Of a stretch of DNA of 11,779 nt, positions 1-6,767 are shown in pieces. The stretch is from JBOGGN01 sp050744165 (lineage in GTDB: Bacteria > Actinomycetota > Acidimicrobiia > Acidimicrobiales > Palsa-688). Made by a program: the position numbers and the translations under genes. A model generated the notes under the pieces. That model ran no database searches. It was not told where the DNA came from and worked only from the letters and a program-made list of their open reading frames with translations. Position 1 is the stretch's first letter. Every line of letters begins with the position of its first letter. The stretch covers positions 1 through 11,779 of the forward strand of contig JBOGGN010000432.1 in the NCBI GenBank assembly GCA_050744165.1, given 5' to 3'.

Positions 1-475
1 CCGCCAGGCGGTCTAACTCTTTGGGTGCCTGGGCCATCTGTTCGTTTACGTCTAATACCCGACGGTTGCGGCTTTGGTGGCGAAGTGAGCGTATTTGTTG
101 CTGGAGGGGTTCGGCGGCGGCGGACCCAGCCACTCGGCGTTGCACAGCCCGAATCCGGGCGACCAGCTCACGGAAGCCGAAGGGCTTCACGAGGTAGTCG
201 TCGGCGCCCAGTTCGAGGCCGACGACCCGGTCGGTCTCCTCGCCTCGGGCGGTGATCACCAAGATGGGCACCGAGGACCGGGCCCGCAGTCGGCGGCACA
301 CCTCGATACCGTCCATGTCGGGCAGGCCCAGGTCGAGCAGCACCACCTCGGTGTCAGCCGCGGCCAGGGCGTCAGCGCCGGTCGTGACCCGGGAGGCGAT
401 AAAGCCGTGGCGGCGCAAACCATCGATCAGCGGCACCGCGATTCGGTCATCGTCCTCTATTACCAGCACTCGCAT
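1..475 (-). CDS. OmpR/PhoB-family response regulator, C-terminus cut by window edge
   Basis: A DNA-binding response regulator that would be phosphorylated by a partner sensor kinase. The frame opens at an ATG (475-473 on the minus strand) and runs without a stop to the window start, giving 158 residues. The receiver is complete: acidic cluster EDDD at residues 7-10, phospho-acceptor D48 in LLDLGLPD, T75 in ITARGEE, and K97 in YLVKPFGFREL. A winged-helix domain begins after about residue 127 but is cut off. Its first strands keep only the skeleton of the family pattern (RNRRV, then PKELDRLA in place of TxKEFDLL), and this part uses two TTA leucine codons that are rare in such GC-rich DNA. The receiver is a close paralogue of the regulator at 2766-3446. 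No partner kinase is visible; it would have to lie left of the window. Family call is secure; activity of the output domain is uncertain. Confidence 0.88.
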   Translation of the reverse strand, partial: MRVLVIEDDDRIAVPLIDGLRRHGFIASRVTTGADALAAADTEVVLLDLGLPDMDGIEVCRRLRARSSVPILVITARGEETDRVVGLELGADDYLVKPFGFRELVARIRAVQRRVAGSAAAEPLQQQIRSLRHQSRNRRVLDVNEQMAQAPKELDRLA

Positions 476-659
476 TCCCGTCAGCATGCAGGACCGCGGC
501 CGTGAACAAGGGATCGCTTACCGTCGGCTAACCCCAGCTTGGGCACCCCTTGGCAAGCCGGCTCGTACCGTTGGAGGTCGTGGACCATGATCAGCGCACA
601 GGCTCAAGGCACAAGGTGACCCGGCGCCGCAGACGAGCCGGGAACGTCGGGCCAGAAGC

Positions 660-1130
660 ATGCTGAAAGAGGCGGCACGCCTGGCACGGCTCGAGTACCT
701 GCCGGACCACCGTCAACCCCCGACCGCCCGTGTGGTGGCGGCGGCGCTGGTAGCAGTTGCTGCTTCGCTGGTAGCCGACGCCATCGTGGTCGCCATAGGT
801 GAAGTCGTCTTCCCGGCCACCAAAGGCTACGGACACTTCCGGTTCGCAGACTACGCCCGGCTGACCGTCATCGGCGTCATCATCGCCGCAGTCAGCTGGC
901 CCATCGTCACCCGACTCACGTGGGCGCCGCGCTGGGCCTACCTCCGCCTCGCCGTAATCGTCAGCATCGTGCTGTGGCTTCCCGACGTCTACCTCCTCGA
1001 CCGGGGACAGCCAACCCAGGCGGTGGCGGTCCTCATGGTCATGCACGTCGCGATCGCCCTGGCCGCGTACAACGTGATCGTGCGAATGGCCCCGGTCGGC
1101 CCGACCCAACACCGGGCGTTGGACACATGA
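660..1130 (+). CDS. Small four-helix membrane protein, possibly DUF6069
   Basis: A 156-residue integral membrane protein of unknown function. Four hydrophobic stretches are visible at about residues 24-46, 66-85, 95-113 and 120-141, separated by short charged loops, with a basic N-terminus that should stay in the cytoplasm. A short helix four carrying MHVAIALAAYN after a TQAVAVLMV stretch recalls the DUF6069 family, but I assign that only tentatively. ATG 660 is the only usual start codon in the open frame after the stop at 588-590; no good Shine-Dalgarno sequence precedes it. It is transcribed away from the partial response regulator (184 bp between starts) and converges with the histidine kinase gene ending at 1306. 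Third-position GC and protein character support a real gene over the antisense frame. Confidence 0.7.
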   Translation: MLKEAARLARLEYLPDHRQPPTARVVAAALVAVAASLVADAIVVAIGEVVFPATKGYGHFRFADYARLTVIGVIIAAVSWPIVTRLTWAPRWAYLRLAVIVSIVLWLPDVYLLDRGQPTQAVAVLMVMHVAIALAAYNVIVRMAPVGPTQHRALDT

Positions 1131-1305
1131 TCAGCCAACCCGCTCCGCCACCCAGATCAGATCATCCTGCCGCCGCCGTCCGTCGGTGACCCTTGGACGT
1201 GGGTCGTGATGCGAGGGTCGAGGTGGCACCGACCGGCAGGTGCATCGCGGCTCACGACCACGGCACGTCCCATCCCGGAGTCCGCTAACCGGCCGCTGGG
1301 GCCGT

Positions 1306-2769
1306 CTAGCCCACCAGGCCGCTCCCCGAACTCCGCGCCGCCATGCGGGCCGGCTCGGCCCGGATGACCGCATCGACCCCGCCCTTCGGCGCCTCGCGGA
1401 GCTCGACCTCGGCATCGTTCGCCCGGGCGAGTTGCCGCACAATCGCCAGTCCAAGTCCCGAACCGGACCCGGGCTTGCTGTGGGCGCCGCGCCACAATCG
1501 GTCAAAGGCATGCTCACGTTCTTCGGCCGCCATGCCGCGACCCTCGTCCTCCACGTGAACCTCGACGCGATGGCCGTCACCGCGCACCCGAAGCCGCACG
1601 TGCTGGCCCGAGCCGCTGGCCTCCAAGGCGTTGGCCAGCAGGTTGTCCAGTATTTGTTCGAGGTGCCCACCCACGAACCAGGCCCCCACCGGCCGGTCTG
1701 ACGCTTCCCAGACGAGTGTCACGCCCCCTTCCTCGGCCAGCGCCGCCCATGCGTCGCGGCGCTCGGCGACAATGGCACCGACGTCGACCACCTCACGCGC
1801 CGGTCGCCGGCCCTCGGCGCCGGCCAGGACCAGCAGACCGTCGACCAGACGCGAGAGACGATCCATCTCGCCGAGGATGGCGTCGAGTTCGCCGGTGTCG
1901 CCCGCAGTGTCGGCCCCGGCGCCGGCCCCGGCGGCAGCGGCGGCAGCGGCGGCGCCAGAGCCGGTCTGCGTGGACGCCGCGGCAAGGTTTTCGAGCCGCA
2001 AGCGAAGGGCGGTCAGCGGGCTGCGAAGCTGGTGCGAGGCATCGGCAACAAAGGCGTGCTGCGCCGCCACAAGGTCAGACAGGCGGCCGGCCATGTCGTT
2101 GAACGCCCGTCCCAGGGCCTGCAACTCTTCGGGGCCGGTAATTTTCGCCCGCGCCTTTAGATCGCCCGAACCCAGGCGTCGCGCGGCGTCCTCCAAGCCG
2201 GTGAGGGGTCCGGTGACCGACCGAGCAACGAGAAGGCCCAAGCCCATGGCACCCGCGATGGTGCACAGGGCCAATGCCGCCAAGGCCAACCACGCCGCGC
2301 GAATGCGACCGTCGACCCGGGCCGTTGGTCCCACGACCACCACCACAGCCAGGGGCGGGATCCCTGCGCCCACTCGCGCCATGGCGAACAGTTCGTCGCC
2401 GTCACCAAGGGGTCCGGTATTCGAGGTGCCTCTGGTCAGCAGCCCGATCACCCGTCCGTGCACCGAGCCGGTGGCCAGTTCGCCCTCGTCGGACCTAGCC
2501 GGGACCAGCACGATGCCGCCGATGCCGACGATCTCGACGTCGGACTGCCCTGGGACGCGGTATTGGGCGGCGAGCGAAGCCAATGCGGCCGTGTCATGAT
2601 GCTCGACGCCGTCCTCGGCCAGTACCGCGATGGCAGCCGCGTCCCGTTGGAGTCCGGCTGTGGTCAGGCTGAGTTCGTGGCGGCTGTAAACGATACCGAG
2701 GGGCACCTCGAGCACGATCATGATGAGCGCCGCCACCGCCACGTAGGAGAGGACAAGGCGGCGCTTCAC
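1306..2769 (-). CDS. Sensor histidine kinase, HAMP / HisKA / HATPase_c
   Basis: Membrane sensor kinase of 487 residues, presumably phosphorylating the regulator encoded just upstream. Order of parts: transmembrane helix 1 (about 6-28), an extracytoplasmic sensor region of about 125 residues, transmembrane helix 2 (about 157-182), HAMP linker (about 183-235), HisKA with H-box ASHQLRSPLTALR and phospho-acceptor H246, then an ATPase domain with N-box LDNLLANALEA (N376, N380), G1 box EDEGRGM (D408) and G2 box GSGSGLGLAIV. The start is GTG at 2769-2767 and overlaps the response regulator stop as GTGA, so the two are likely translationally coupled. An Ala/Gly-rich insertion at residues 264-293 lengthens the hairpin between the two dimerisation helices and is encoded by a GGC-rich repeat. 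The signal sensed cannot be read from the sequence; the sensor region has no recognisable named domain. Confidence 0.95.
   Translation of the reverse strand: MKRRLVLSYVAVAALIMIVLEVPLGIVYSRHELSLTTAGLQRDAAAIAVLAEDGVEHHDTAALASLAAQYRVPGQSDVEIVGIGGIVLVPARSDEGELATGSVHGRVIGLLTRGTSNTGPLGDGDELFAMARVGAGIPPLAVVVVVGPTARVDGRIRAAWLALAALALCTIAGAMGLGLLVARSVTGPLTGLEDAARRLGSGDLKARAKITGPEELQALGRAFNDMAGRLSDLVAAQHAFVADASHQLRSPLTALRLRLENLAAASTQTGSGAAAAAAAAGAGAGADTAGDTGELDAILGEMDRLSRLVDGLLVLAGAEGRRPAREVVDVGAIVAERRDAWAALAEEGGVTLVWEASDRPVGAWFVGGHLEQILDNLLANALEASGSGQHVRLRVRGDGHRVEVHVEDEGRGMAAEEREHAFDRLWRGAHSKPGSGSGLGLAIVRQLARANDAEVELREAPKGGVDAVIRAEPARMAARSSGSGLVG
1929..1955. repeat. 9-bp tandem repeat inside histidine kinase gene
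   Basis: Two exact copies of CGGCGGCAG (1929-1937, 1938-1946) followed by a partial third copy (1947-1955) lie in the kinase gene. They encode the poly-Ala stretch in the loop between the two helices of the dimerisation domain. Because the unit is a multiple of three, slippage would change the length of the Ala run without breaking the frame. Confidence 0.8.
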
Positions 2770-3446
2770 GCCGGATCTTTGGACGGGGTCCCCAGCCGGA
2801 AACCGACGCCCCGAATGGTCTCGATCCAGCCGGAGTCGCCGAGCTTCTTACGCACCGATGCGACGTGCACATCGAGCGTTCTCGTGGGGCCGTACCAGTG
2901 GGAATCCCAGACCTGGTCGAGGAGGCGTTGGCGGGTCACGACCGATCCCGGTTCCTCTGCCAGGCAGCTCAGCAGGTCGAATTCCTTCGTCGTCAGGACA
3001 ACCTCGTCCCCCTCCATACGGACCCGTCTGGTTCGCCGATCGATCTCGAGCGATCCGATCCGCTGGGGCCGGGTGCCGTCGGGCGCCGCGGATGTCCGGC
3101 GGGTCACTGCCCGTATGCGGGCCAAGAGCTCACGGAAGCCGAAGGGCTTGACCAGGTAATCGTCGGCGCCGAGCTCGAGAGCGACCACCCTGTCGACCTC
3201 CTCGCCTCGGGCGGTGATGACAATGATCGGCACAGTGGATGCCTGGCGCACCCGCCGGCAGACGTCGTAGCCGTCAGCGTCGGGAAGGCCCAGGTCGAGC
3301 AGGACGACATCGGGTTGGGCGGACGCGTGGAGGTCGAGGGCGTCGCCGGCGGTGGCGACCCGGCGTACAGAATGCCCTTCCCGCGCCAGACCGGCGGCCA
3401 ACGGGGTGGCGATGCCGTCGTCGTCTTCGACGAGTAGGATGTCCAC
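2766..3446 (-). CDS. OmpR/PhoB-family DNA-binding response regulator
   Basis: A complete two-domain response regulator of 226 residues. Receiver: acidic EDDD at 7-10, phospho-acceptor D51 in LLDLGLPDADG, T78 in ITARGEE, K100 in LVKPFGF. Winged-helix output domain at about 130-218, with TKEFDLLSCL, VVTRQRLLDQVWD, TRTLDVHVASVRKKLGD and the closing IETIRGVGFRL. The frame is open for another 166 codons upstream, but that extension overlaps the divergent gene and has no family similarity; GTG 3446-3444, directly before DILLVEDDD, gives the normal family N-terminus. The stop overlaps the GTG of the histidine kinase gene (GTGA at 2769-2766), so this is a regulator-kinase operon. It is divergent from the DoxD-Rieske fusion gene, a natural candidate target. 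Specific DNA sites are not identifiable from one copy. Confidence 0.95.
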   Translation of the reverse strand: MDILLVEDDDGIATPLAAGLAREGHSVRRVATAGDALDLHASAQPDVVLLDLGLPDADGYDVCRRVRQASTVPIIVITARGEEVDRVVALELGADDYLVKPFGFRELLARIRAVTRRTSAAPDGTRPQRIGSLEIDRRTRRVRMEGDEVVLTTKEFDLLSCLAEEPGSVVTRQRLLDQVWDSHWYGPTRTLDVHVASVRKKLGDSGWIETIRGVGFRLGTPSKDPA

Positions 3447-3549
3447 CCCACCAGCTTGGCCCCATGGCCCTGGCGTGGCGAAGCGCCTAACCAAACCTTT
3501 ACCCTGGGCTGCCGGGGTGCTGGCAGGCTGGCTCGTAGCGTCATCTGCG

Positions 3550-4806
3550 ATGTTCCCCCGCCGCGGCGCCGACACCGGGCGCCGTCCCGCCACCCGCCCC
3601 GCGTTCGGTGACAAATCGGCGGCCAACTGGGTTTTCGTCCCGCTCCGGATGTTCCTCGGCGTCACCTTCGTGTACGCCGGCCTGCAGAAGCTCGCCGACC
3701 GTTGGTTTTTTTCTTCCTCGGCGCCGTCCTCTCTGCCGTCCCAACTGCACGCCACAGCCCACAGCAGCCCGATCGGCGGCCTGGTCAGCCCGCTGGCAAG
3801 CCACGCCCTGGTGCTCGGGCTGTTGATCGCCTTCGGGGAGCTCGCCGTCGGGGCCGCGACCCTGGCGGGGCTGTGGGCACGGCCGGCCGCGGCGGCCGGG
3901 TTGGCTCTCAGCCTCGGGTTCCTGCTCACGGTCAGCTGGCACACCCGTCCCTACTACTACGGCGCCGATGTCGTCTTCGTTTTCGCTTGGACACCGTTGG
4001 TGATCGCCGGTGCCGGACCCTGGTCGCTCGATTGCTGGGCAAGGACACAGGCCCGAAGCCGGGCGGGTTTGCCCCGCTCGAATCCCGTGACCCTTGAGTT
4101 CGCCGCCGTCCAGCGGCTGTGCGGTGTCTACGACCACGGGCGGTGCCGAGCCCGCGGCGGCAGCCGCTGCCGGTCGGACGGCTGCCCGGTGCTGGTCGAC
4201 ATCAAGTCGCAGCGGGCAGCCGCCGAAATCGACCGACGAAGCTTCCTCCAGAAAGCCGGTGCGGCGGGATGGCTAGGCACCGCTGCCCTACTCGGCGGCG
4301 GTCTCGTCGCGGTGCTGGGGCGGCTTGTCCCGCCGCGCTCCTCCTCGACGCCCCCCGGCGTCCACCTGACTGCGCCTCCCGGCACCGACGCGCCGACCAC
4401 GGCGCCGGCGACGCCGAGCGGGTCGTCGCCCGCGACCGCTGCTCCGAACCGTCCCGCCGTGCCAACCACCAATGCCACCAGCCCACCGACAACGGCGCGG
4501 CCCGCCGGAACGACGATCGGGGCGGCGGCTACGGTGCCCGTCGGCGGGGCAGCCCGGTTTAGGGACCCGGCAACCGGCGACCCGGCCTACGTCGTCCATC
4601 CCTCCAGCGGCCGGTTCCTCGCCTTTGACGCGGTGTGCACCCACGCTGGCTGCACCGTCGCCTTCGAAGGTTCTATTTTCCGGTGCCCGTGTCACGGCGC
4701 CCAGTTCGACGCCACGACCGGCCAGGTCATCCGAGGTCCGGCGCGGCGCCCGTTGCCCCCGATTCCGATCCAAGAGGGCGGGGACGGCAACCTGTACGCC
4801 GTTTGA
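3550..4806 (+). CDS. DoxD/DoxX membrane domain fused to Rieske [2Fe-2S] domain
   Basis: A 418-residue (from ATG 3550) predicted membrane redox protein. Residues about 28-155 form a four-helix DoxD/DoxX-type domain, with LRMFLGVTFVYAGLQKL in helix 1, FGELAVGAATLAGLW in helix 2 and VSWHTRPYYYGADVVFVFAW leading into helix 4; DoxD is the small subunit of thiosulfate:quinone oxidoreductase. Next come a Cys-rich segment (C191, C199, C207, C212), a Tat-like signal DRRSFLQKAG at 228-237 before a fifth helix (about 239-258), a Pro/Thr/Ala linker (264-332) and a C-terminal Rieske domain with CTHAGC (363-368) and CPCH (379-382). Ligands should be C363, H365, C379 and H382, with a C368-C381 disulfide. 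Helix count puts the RR pair inside and the Rieske domain outside. The frame opens earlier, but codon use before 3550 looks noncoding; GTG 3475 is an alternative start. Confidence 0.88.
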   Translation: MFPRRGADTGRRPATRPAFGDKSAANWVFVPLRMFLGVTFVYAGLQKLADRWFFSSSAPSSLPSQLHATAHSSPIGGLVSPLASHALVLGLLIAFGELAVGAATLAGLWARPAAAAGLALSLGFLLTVSWHTRPYYYGADVVFVFAWTPLVIAGAGPWSLDCWARTQARSRAGLPRSNPVTLEFAAVQRLCGVYDHGRCRARGGSRCRSDGCPVLVDIKSQRAAAEIDRRSFLQKAGAAGWLGTAALLGGGLVAVLGRLVPPRSSSTPPGVHLTAPPGTDAPTTAPATPSGSSPATAAPNRPAVPTTNATSPPTTARPAGTTIGAAATVPVGGAARFRDPATGDPAYVVHPSSGRFLAFDAVCTHAGCTVAFEGSIFRCPCHGAQFDATTGQVIRGPARRPLPPIPIQEGGDGNLYAV

Positions 4807-5025
4807 GGCACGCGTCCCCCAGGCAGCAGAGGGCATCCCGACTCCTGACGGGGACCGACCCAACCAGAAGTTGTCAACGAAGCGGGCGGGCCCCCGTCGG
4901 CGCCGGCGCAGGACTTTCGTGGTGGTTCACGGCTTGGCCCAGGAGATCACCCCGGCATCACTCCACCTCCGGCGGGGGCGCGATCGCCCGAGACCTTACG
5001 GTCCGGCGGCTGGAAGACTCGGCAA
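4807..5025. other. Intergenic region between DoxD-Rieske and DUF2332 genes
   Basis: No convincing gene is present in these 219 bases. A perfect 10-bp palindrome GCGCCGGCGC lies at 4900-4909, and a Shine-Dalgarno-like GGAAG at 5012-5016 precedes the DUF2332 start by 9 bases. I see no convincing promoter or Rho-independent terminator with a T-tract. Confidence 0.5.
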
Positions 5026-6042
5026 ATGCAGCGACGCACTCGGGGTGCTGCTTCGGACGGGACAGACGGCGCCGCGATGGCCGGGCACGATCCGCAGGTC
5101 TCCACCGCCGAGAACTACCGCCGCTTCGCCCGGGCCGAGGCGGCCGGACGCTCGCCGGCGTACGAGCGCCTGGCCTACCAGGTCGCCGACCACGTCGAAC
5201 TGATCGGGTTCCTCGACACCCTCCCAGTCGCCAAACGCCAACCGAATCTCTTCTTCGCTGCCGCCCGCTTCCTATCGGGCGCGCCTCCCGATCTGGAATC
5301 GCTCCGTCGCCTGGTTTCGGAGCGCCACGGGGAGCTGGCGGCAGTTATCTTGGACCGCCGCACCCAGACCAACGAGGCGGCCCGCTGCGCCATCCTTCTG
5401 CCCGCTCTGGCGGCGCTCCCCGGTCCCCTGGCGATTCTCGAGGTGGGCGCGGCCGCCGGCCTCACCCTGCTGGTCGACTACTACTCCTACGACTACGGGG
5501 GTCACCACGTGGGGGGCCTCGACCCACAGGCGCCGACCTTCAGGTGCCGGACCTCGGGGCCTGTCCCGCTGCCCACCCACGTGCCGGATGTCGTGTGGCG
5601 GGCCGGCTTGGACCTGAACCCGCTCGACGTCGCCGACCCCGACGACGTCGACTGGTTGCGCTGCCTGCTGTGGCCCGGCGAAGCCGACCGAGCGGAGCGA
5701 CTCCAAGCGGCCGTCGAGACGGCTCGGCGACACCGACCGGTAGTGCATCGCGGCGACCTCCTCGACGACCTGGCGGCGCTGACCGAGCAGGCGCCCGCGG
5801 ACGCGACGCTGGTGGTGTACCACACCGCGGTGCTGGCCTACGTCGACGGTGATCGGCGGTCGGCGTTCGCCAGGGAGGTCGACCGGCTCGGGGCTCGGTG
5901 GCTGTCGTGCGAGGGCGCGGGCGTGGTTCCCGGCGCTCCGGCACCTTCAGGTCCCGATGGCGGATTCGCGCTGGTGCTGGACGGCGTCGAACTTCTGACT
6001 ACTGCCGACCCGCACGGCGCCTGGGTCAACTGGTTCCCGTGA
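5026..6042 (+). CDS. DUF2332 family protein
   Basis: A cytoplasmic protein of 338 residues belonging to DUF2332, common in actinobacteria and without an established biochemical role. Family-type motifs run the full length: NYRRFARAEAAGRSPAYERLA near 30-50, KRQPNLFFAAARFL at 70-83, RRTQTNEAARC at 111-121, LEVGAAAGL at 138-146, YSYDYG at 153-158, LLWPGEADR at 214-222, VVYHTAVLAYV at 263-273 and a C-terminal DPHGAWVNW. The LEVGAAAGL loop resembles the glycine-rich S-adenosylmethionine-binding loop of class I methyltransferases, so a Rossmann-like fold is plausible, but that is inference. ATG 5026 has GGAAG 9 bases upstream; ATG 5077 (residue 18) is the alternative and lies closer to where family similarity begins. 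It follows the DoxD-Rieske gene on the same strand after 219 bp. Confidence 0.92.
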   Translation: MQRRTRGAASDGTDGAAMAGHDPQVSTAENYRRFARAEAAGRSPAYERLAYQVADHVELIGFLDTLPVAKRQPNLFFAAARFLSGAPPDLESLRRLVSERHGELAAVILDRRTQTNEAARCAILLPALAALPGPLAILEVGAAAGLTLLVDYYSYDYGGHHVGGLDPQAPTFRCRTSGPVPLPTHVPDVVWRAGLDLNPLDVADPDDVDWLRCLLWPGEADRAERLQAAVETARRHRPVVHRGDLLDDLAALTEQAPADATLVVYHTAVLAYVDGDRRSAFAREVDRLGARWLSCEGAGVVPGAPAPSGPDGGFALVLDGVELLTTADPHGAWVNWFP

Positions 6043-6113
6043 CTCAGGCAGCTCCCCTGGGCGAATTTTGGGTCTGAGCGAGACTCAGCGCCCTCCCTTC
6101 GCTTTTCCCCCGC

Positions 6114-6142
6114 TTGGGGCAGGTCAAGCGTGCGCGTACGCT
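6114..6142 (+). promoter_or_regulatory. Predicted SigA-type promoter, leaderless
   Basis: A TTGGGG box at 6114-6119 is separated by exactly 17 bases from TACGCT at 6137-6142 (TAnnnT pattern). The ATG at 6149 begins 7 bases after the -10 box, just where transcription would start, so the mRNA should have little or no leader. This also decides the start codon of the downstream gene, because the in-frame ATG at 6068 lies upstream of the promoter. Confidence 0.55.
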
Positions 6143-6148
6143 CGGGTC

Positions 6149-6688
6149 ATGGCCACTCGAAAACTCCCGGTGGCACGCCCGATCGTGAGACGAAATGCTC
6201 GCCCTGTTGTAGTCACCGCACTCGCCCTCGCGACACCGGCACGCGATCATCTGGCTCGACAACTTGGGGATGTCGACGTTCGCGACGTTCGCGACGACGT
6301 GTTGGAAGCCGATCTCGTCTTGGCCCCCTCGTGCAGCCCTGGGGCGATTTCGGCGCTCAAGGGCGCATATCCAAGCGCTCGGTTGGTCGTCGTCGAACTC
6401 GACGACTGGGCCTTCAACGTGCGTTTCGCGGGACCCGTGAAGCGCGTCCTCGACGCGGGAGCCGACGCCTACCTGACGGCAGACAGCATCGAGCAGCTGG
6501 CCCGACAACTCCGACCGGAGGCCCAGGAGGGCGCCGTCGCCGTAGAGGCCACGGCGCTCGACGAGCGCAGTGACCTTTCCGTGGACGACCTGATCATGGC
6601 CAACGTCGCCGAGGCCCTCAATCGGAGGGCTGAAGCCTCGCGATCGGACGCCGCAGGCGGCGGTGGTGGACCACTGCCCCCACCCTGA
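6149..6688 (+). CDS. Receiver-like (pseudo-receiver) hypothetical protein
   Basis: A 179-residue soluble protein I do not recognise as a named family. The core (about 17-122) reads like a response-regulator receiver: an alternating beta/alpha pattern, ADLVLAPSCSPGAISAL where receivers have the phospho-acceptor strand, YPSARLVVVEL for beta-4, and LDAGADAYLTADSIEQLARQL, which matches the AGADGYLxK...EEL ending of NarL-type receivers. The phospho-acceptor Asp position is occupied by A/P/S (59-61), and the conserved Lys after YL is replaced by Thr-Ala (110-111), so it should not be phosphorylated in the usual way. There is no DNA-binding domain; the tail (about 123-179) is charged, then Gly/Pro-rich. 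ATG 6149 is chosen over ATG 6068 because a promoter candidate sits between them. The receiver relationship is inferred from pattern only. Confidence 0.72.
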   Translation: MATRKLPVARPIVRRNARPVVVTALALATPARDHLARQLGDVDVRDVRDDVLEADLVLAPSCSPGAISALKGAYPSARLVVVELDDWAFNVRFAGPVKRVLDAGADAYLTADSIEQLARQLRPEAQEGAVAVEATALDERSDLSVDDLIMANVAEALNRRAEASRSDAAGGGGGPLPPP

Positions 6689-6724
6689 CCGCCGCTGCCG
6701 CTTGTTGGCCACGGCATCCTGCAC

Positions 6725-6756
6725 GGCTGGCGCCTACCGGGCCTTTCTCGCCAGCC
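6725..6756. terminator. Stem-loop between convergent genes
   Basis: A perfect 8-bp inverted repeat, GGCTGGCG (6725-6732) and CGCCAGCC (6749-6756), encloses a 16-base loop. It lies 37 bases past the stop of the receiver-like gene and 11 bases past the stop of the lipoxygenase gene, so it could end transcription from both sides. There is no T-tract, as is common for actinobacterial hairpins. Confidence 0.5.
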
Positions 6757-6767
6757 TGGCGCCGGCC

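Noticed and set aside
591..1112. 173-codon minus-strand frame opposite the small membrane protein
   Set aside because: Rich in Gly/Asp/His/Arg with no recognisable structure; the plus-strand frame has clear transmembrane helices.
1182..1233. GTCGGTG / CACCGAC inverted repeat between the membrane protein and kinase genes
   Set aside because: Seven base pairs across 38 bases of spacer is weak, and no other support for a structured RNA was found.
1631..2599. 322-codon open frame on the plus strand
   Set aside because: Antisense to the histidine kinase; translation is Ser/Arg/Pro/Ala-rich with no motifs, as expected from the complement of GC-rich codons.
3700..3720. Run of seven T in the DoxD gene as a possible frameshift site
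   Set aside because: The frame on both sides matches the DoxD family pattern (RWFF then Ser/Pro-rich), so no shift is needed.
2766..3944. 392-residue version of the second response regulator
   Set aside because: The extra 166 N-terminal residues overlap the divergent DoxD gene and resemble nothing; response regulators of this type begin right at DILLVEDDD.
6041..6088. GACTCAG repeats (6041-6047, 6082-6088) with CTGAG between them, possible terminator or operator
   Set aside because: The stems are only 5 bp with several competing pairings and no T-tract after them; chance is likely.
6044..6724. 226-codon minus-strand frame opposite the receiver-like gene
   Set aside because: Composition is irregular and it would span the promoter and the start of the plus gene; the plus frame has regular alpha/beta composition and a well-placed promoter.
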